Source: an uncultured Clostridia bacterium
GTDB taxonomy: Bacteria > Bacillota > Clostridia > UBA1381
Assembly: GCA_947626135.1 (NCBI GenBank)
Contig: CANQQZ010000022.1
Coordinates: 1 to 34,451 of the forward strand
DNA length: 34,451 bases
Direction: 5' to 3'
This document shows, piece after piece, positions 33,084-34,451 of this stretch. Below the pieces are notes generated by a model that had not been told where the DNA came from, ran no database searches, and worked only from the letters and a program-made list of their open reading frames with translations. Position 1 is the first letter of the stretch. Each line of letters begins with the position of its first letter. A program made the position numbers and the translations under genes.

Positions 33084-33104
33084 TTTCACCCCTATTTAAC
33101 CCCT
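33084..33104. repeat. TTTCACCC...TTAACCC repeat, copy 2
   Basis: TTTCACCCCTATTTAACCCC begins 41 bp after the first copy, in the same orientation. It lacks the TTGGG tail of the other two. Confidence 0.6.
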
Positions 33105-33173
33105 ATAAATTGATTTATTTTGAGTTAAAATCTGTCAAAATCCGTTAAACCAAACAGATAAATCAGCGCACAC

Positions 33174-33208
33174 AAAAACCCCGAAAGCCGCAAGGCTACG
33201 GGGTTTTT
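33174..33208. terminator. Bidirectional terminator downstream of the integrase
   Basis: AAAAACCCCG (33174-33183) pairs with CGGGGTTTTT (33199-33208), with an inner AGCC/GGCT stem. T residues flank both ends. Confidence 0.85.
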
Positions 33209-33338
33209 CGTAATTCTGTGTAAAAATTTATCTCTTACTGAACTGCGGAGCGCGGCGGGCGGCCTTGAGACCGTACTGGTGCAAATTTCAGCGCCGAAAC
33301 CCTTGATACAAGCGGGTTTGCGGGTTATTGACGCTTTG

Positions 33339-33366
33339 TTTCACCCATCGCTTAACCCCTTTGGGA
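33339..33366. repeat. TTTCACCC...TTAACCC repeat, copy 3, at the integrase 3' end
   Basis: TTTCACCCATCGCTTAACCC followed by CTTTGGGA ends three bases before the integrase stop. It may be an integrase arm site or a repeat left by insertion. Confidence 0.65.
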
Positions 33367-33368
33367 TA

Positions 33369-34451
33369 CTATGCCTCCGCAGCCGATTTTTTGCTTAGTG
33401 CCGCATTGACTACTCCGATTAAATCTTTAGGTTTATTATACTTCACTTTTGCGTAAATGTCCATAGTTATTTTGCTATTTTCGTGTCCTGCGAGGTATTG
33501 AACCGTCTTGGGGTCAATTCCCATGTAAATAAGGTTGGTAATGTAGGTGTGGCGAAGCTGATGCGGAGTAACATCAAAATCCAACGCATACACTATATTA
33601 GGGTTGCTACGCGAATGTGTGCCAAGTATAGGGTTGACAGTCCGCACAATCCTTTGACCATTCACATATTGGTAGTATTTTCTTTCCTTTGCTGTGCGAA
33701 CCTTAATATATTTCCAAACACGCTGAAATTGTGAATAGGAAAGGGGTTCACCGTTCCTGTCAGCAATAACATAATCGGAAATCGACTTCTCTTTCGCCTC
33801 TCGCAAACAATCTGCAAGACACTTTGGAATTGGTATATCACGTTTGGCAGCAGGCGTTTTTAATACTGAGCTTATAACAGGGTGGTTATTTTCATGCCGC
33901 CATGCCCTGCGAACAGAGATATACGGTGCTTCCGCATCCAAAAAAACACAATCCCATTGCAGAGCAAGGATTTCCTCTCGCCGCAGTCCCGAATACAGTC
34001 CAATCATTACAAATAAATAAGGCGGTAAACCTTTTATTGTATGGAGCAGCGTACTAACTTGCTCGTCACTTAGCGCCGTTTTGCTTTTCGTTGCCTTTCC
34101 GCCTTTGGCAGCAAGCGTAGCAAACGGGTTATCTTCAATTATTTGATTTGCTTCAGCGGAATAGAATATACTCTTGACTAACATATTCATCTTACTATAT
34201 ACGCCGGAGGACAGTTTAGATACCGGCACCATCAGCACTTTCAGGTCGTCCAATGTTACCTCATCCATATACATTTCTCCAATAGGTTTAATTACATACT
34301 TCCGCAGCAAAAGTTCATATCCTCGCAAGGTTTGAGCGCTTACGGTTGCGGATTTCATTTTTAACCATTTCTCACAGTATTCTTCCACGGTCGGATTAAC
34401 CCTGCGGAAGCGTATGTCGTCCACTTCTTTTTGAGCTTTTTTTACTTTATC
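33369..34451 (-). CDS. Tyrosine recombinase/integrase (N-terminus outside window)
   Basis: At least 360 codons are visible. A GTG at 34424 could start the protein, but the frame stays open through DKVKKAQKE to the window edge, so the usual N-terminal arm-binding domain probably lies beyond it. After a SAM-like core-binding domain (about residues 10-105 from that GTG), the catalytic domain shows the R-H-R-(H)-Y set: YSGLRREEI (Arg, about 148), HQLRHTYITNL (His-x-x-Arg, about 291-294), LAGHENSKITMDIYAKV (His about 316, nucleophile Tyr about 326). It catalyses integration and excision of a mobile element through a covalent Tyr-DNA intermediate. The genes to its left are decayed, so the element may no longer move by itself, though the recombinase looks intact. 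Confidence 0.92.
   Translation of the reverse strand, partial: DKVKKAQKEVDDIRFRRVNPTVEEYCEKWLKMKSATVSAQTLRGYELLLRKYVIKPIGEMYMDEVTLDDLKVLMVPVSKLSSGVYSKMNMLVKSIFYSAEANQIIEDNPFATLAAKGGKATKSKTALSDEQVSTLLHTIKGLPPYLFVMIGLYSGLRREEILALQWDCVFLDAEAPYISVRRAWRHENNHPVISSVLKTPAAKRDIPIPKCLADCLREAKEKSISDYVIADRNGEPLSYSQFQRVWKYIKVRTAKERKYYQYVNGQRIVRTVNPILGTHSRSNPNIVYALDFDVTPHQLRHTYITNLIYMGIDPKTVQYLAGHENSKITMDIYAKVKYNKPKDLIGVVNAALSKKSAAEA

Larger units (their letters stand above)
32877..33368. other. Repeat-rich, gene-free end region of the integrase element
   Basis: No gene is supported in these 492 bp. They contain three copies of a TTTCACCC...TTAACCC repeat, a terminator and an imperfect inverted structure near 32911-32947. 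The arrangement beside an integrase gene fits the end of an integrated element, where integrase arm sites would lie, but attachment cores could not be located. Confidence 0.45.

Noticed and set aside
1..34451. CRISPR array expected near the Cas10-like genes
   Set aside because: No regularly spaced 25-40 bp repeats with unique spacers were seen on reading the window; only the 60-bp phage repeat and the TTTCACCC repeats were found.

Overview
The window looks like a chromosomal accessory region of a low-to-mid G+C Gram-positive bacterium, most likely a gut-type member of the Clostridia. The reasons are strong AGGAGG-like ribosome sites, sigma-A promoters of the TTGACA/TATAAT type, GTG and TTG starts, a GLUG-repeat surface protein, and phage fragments of the Mu F/gp10 kind common in that group. 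No rRNA, tRNA or CRISPR array was found.

Layout. (1) 1-6905, minus: the first 2301 codons of a very large secreted GLUG/Ig-like surface protein that runs off the window. (2) 7105-7673, plus: a RelB/DinJ-YoeB toxin-antitoxin pair with a consensus promoter. (3) 7751-13632, minus: a five-gene operon made of a MATE exporter, a tandem-duplicated Csx15/Csx20-like protein, a Cas10-like GGDD palm protein without an HD domain, a multi-repeat Csx10-like RAMP protein and a Csx19-like protein. No Cas7 backbone gene, adaptation gene or CRISPR array is visible. It looks like an array-less type III-D-derived signalling module and is the most interesting system in the window. (4) 13925-16717, minus: phage morphogenesis remnants, namely three Mu F/gp10 pieces carrying two different toxin-like C-termini. 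(5) 16800-27555, minus: a two-gene biosynthetic operon, a three-module NRPS (A-T-C-A-T-C-A-T-R) ending in a thioester reductase, followed by a MATE transporter fused to an RsbW-like ATPase domain. The NRPS probably releases a peptide aldehyde, and its first adenylation domain lacks the usual amino-group-binding Asp. (6) 27821-28762, plus: another Mu F-derived toxin/immunity-like cassette and gp10 remnant, in the opposite orientation to the left-hand copies, so the NRPS operon is bracketed by related phage debris. (7) 28804-31531: a small XRE regulator, a DUF6056-type membrane protein and a YczE/YitT-like membrane protein. (8) 31619-34451, minus: decayed genes (PreA-like dehydrogenase, DUF6017 replication protein), a small ORF, repeats and a tyrosine recombinase that is cut by the window edge. 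This looks like the end of an integrated element.

Two regulatory observations link these parts. The surface-protein promoter and the promoter of the MATE/Cas10-like operon share an upstream element (TGGCACGAAACGTA). In both cases a related half-site lies 21 bp away and abuts the -35, which suggests one activator controls both. Separately, the conserved Mu F linker in two orphan toxin cassettes encodes, within the coding frame, a perfect TTGACA-N16-TATAAT promoter. Such cassettes could therefore carry their own promoter when they move. All family assignments are from reading motifs by eye; no database search was possible.
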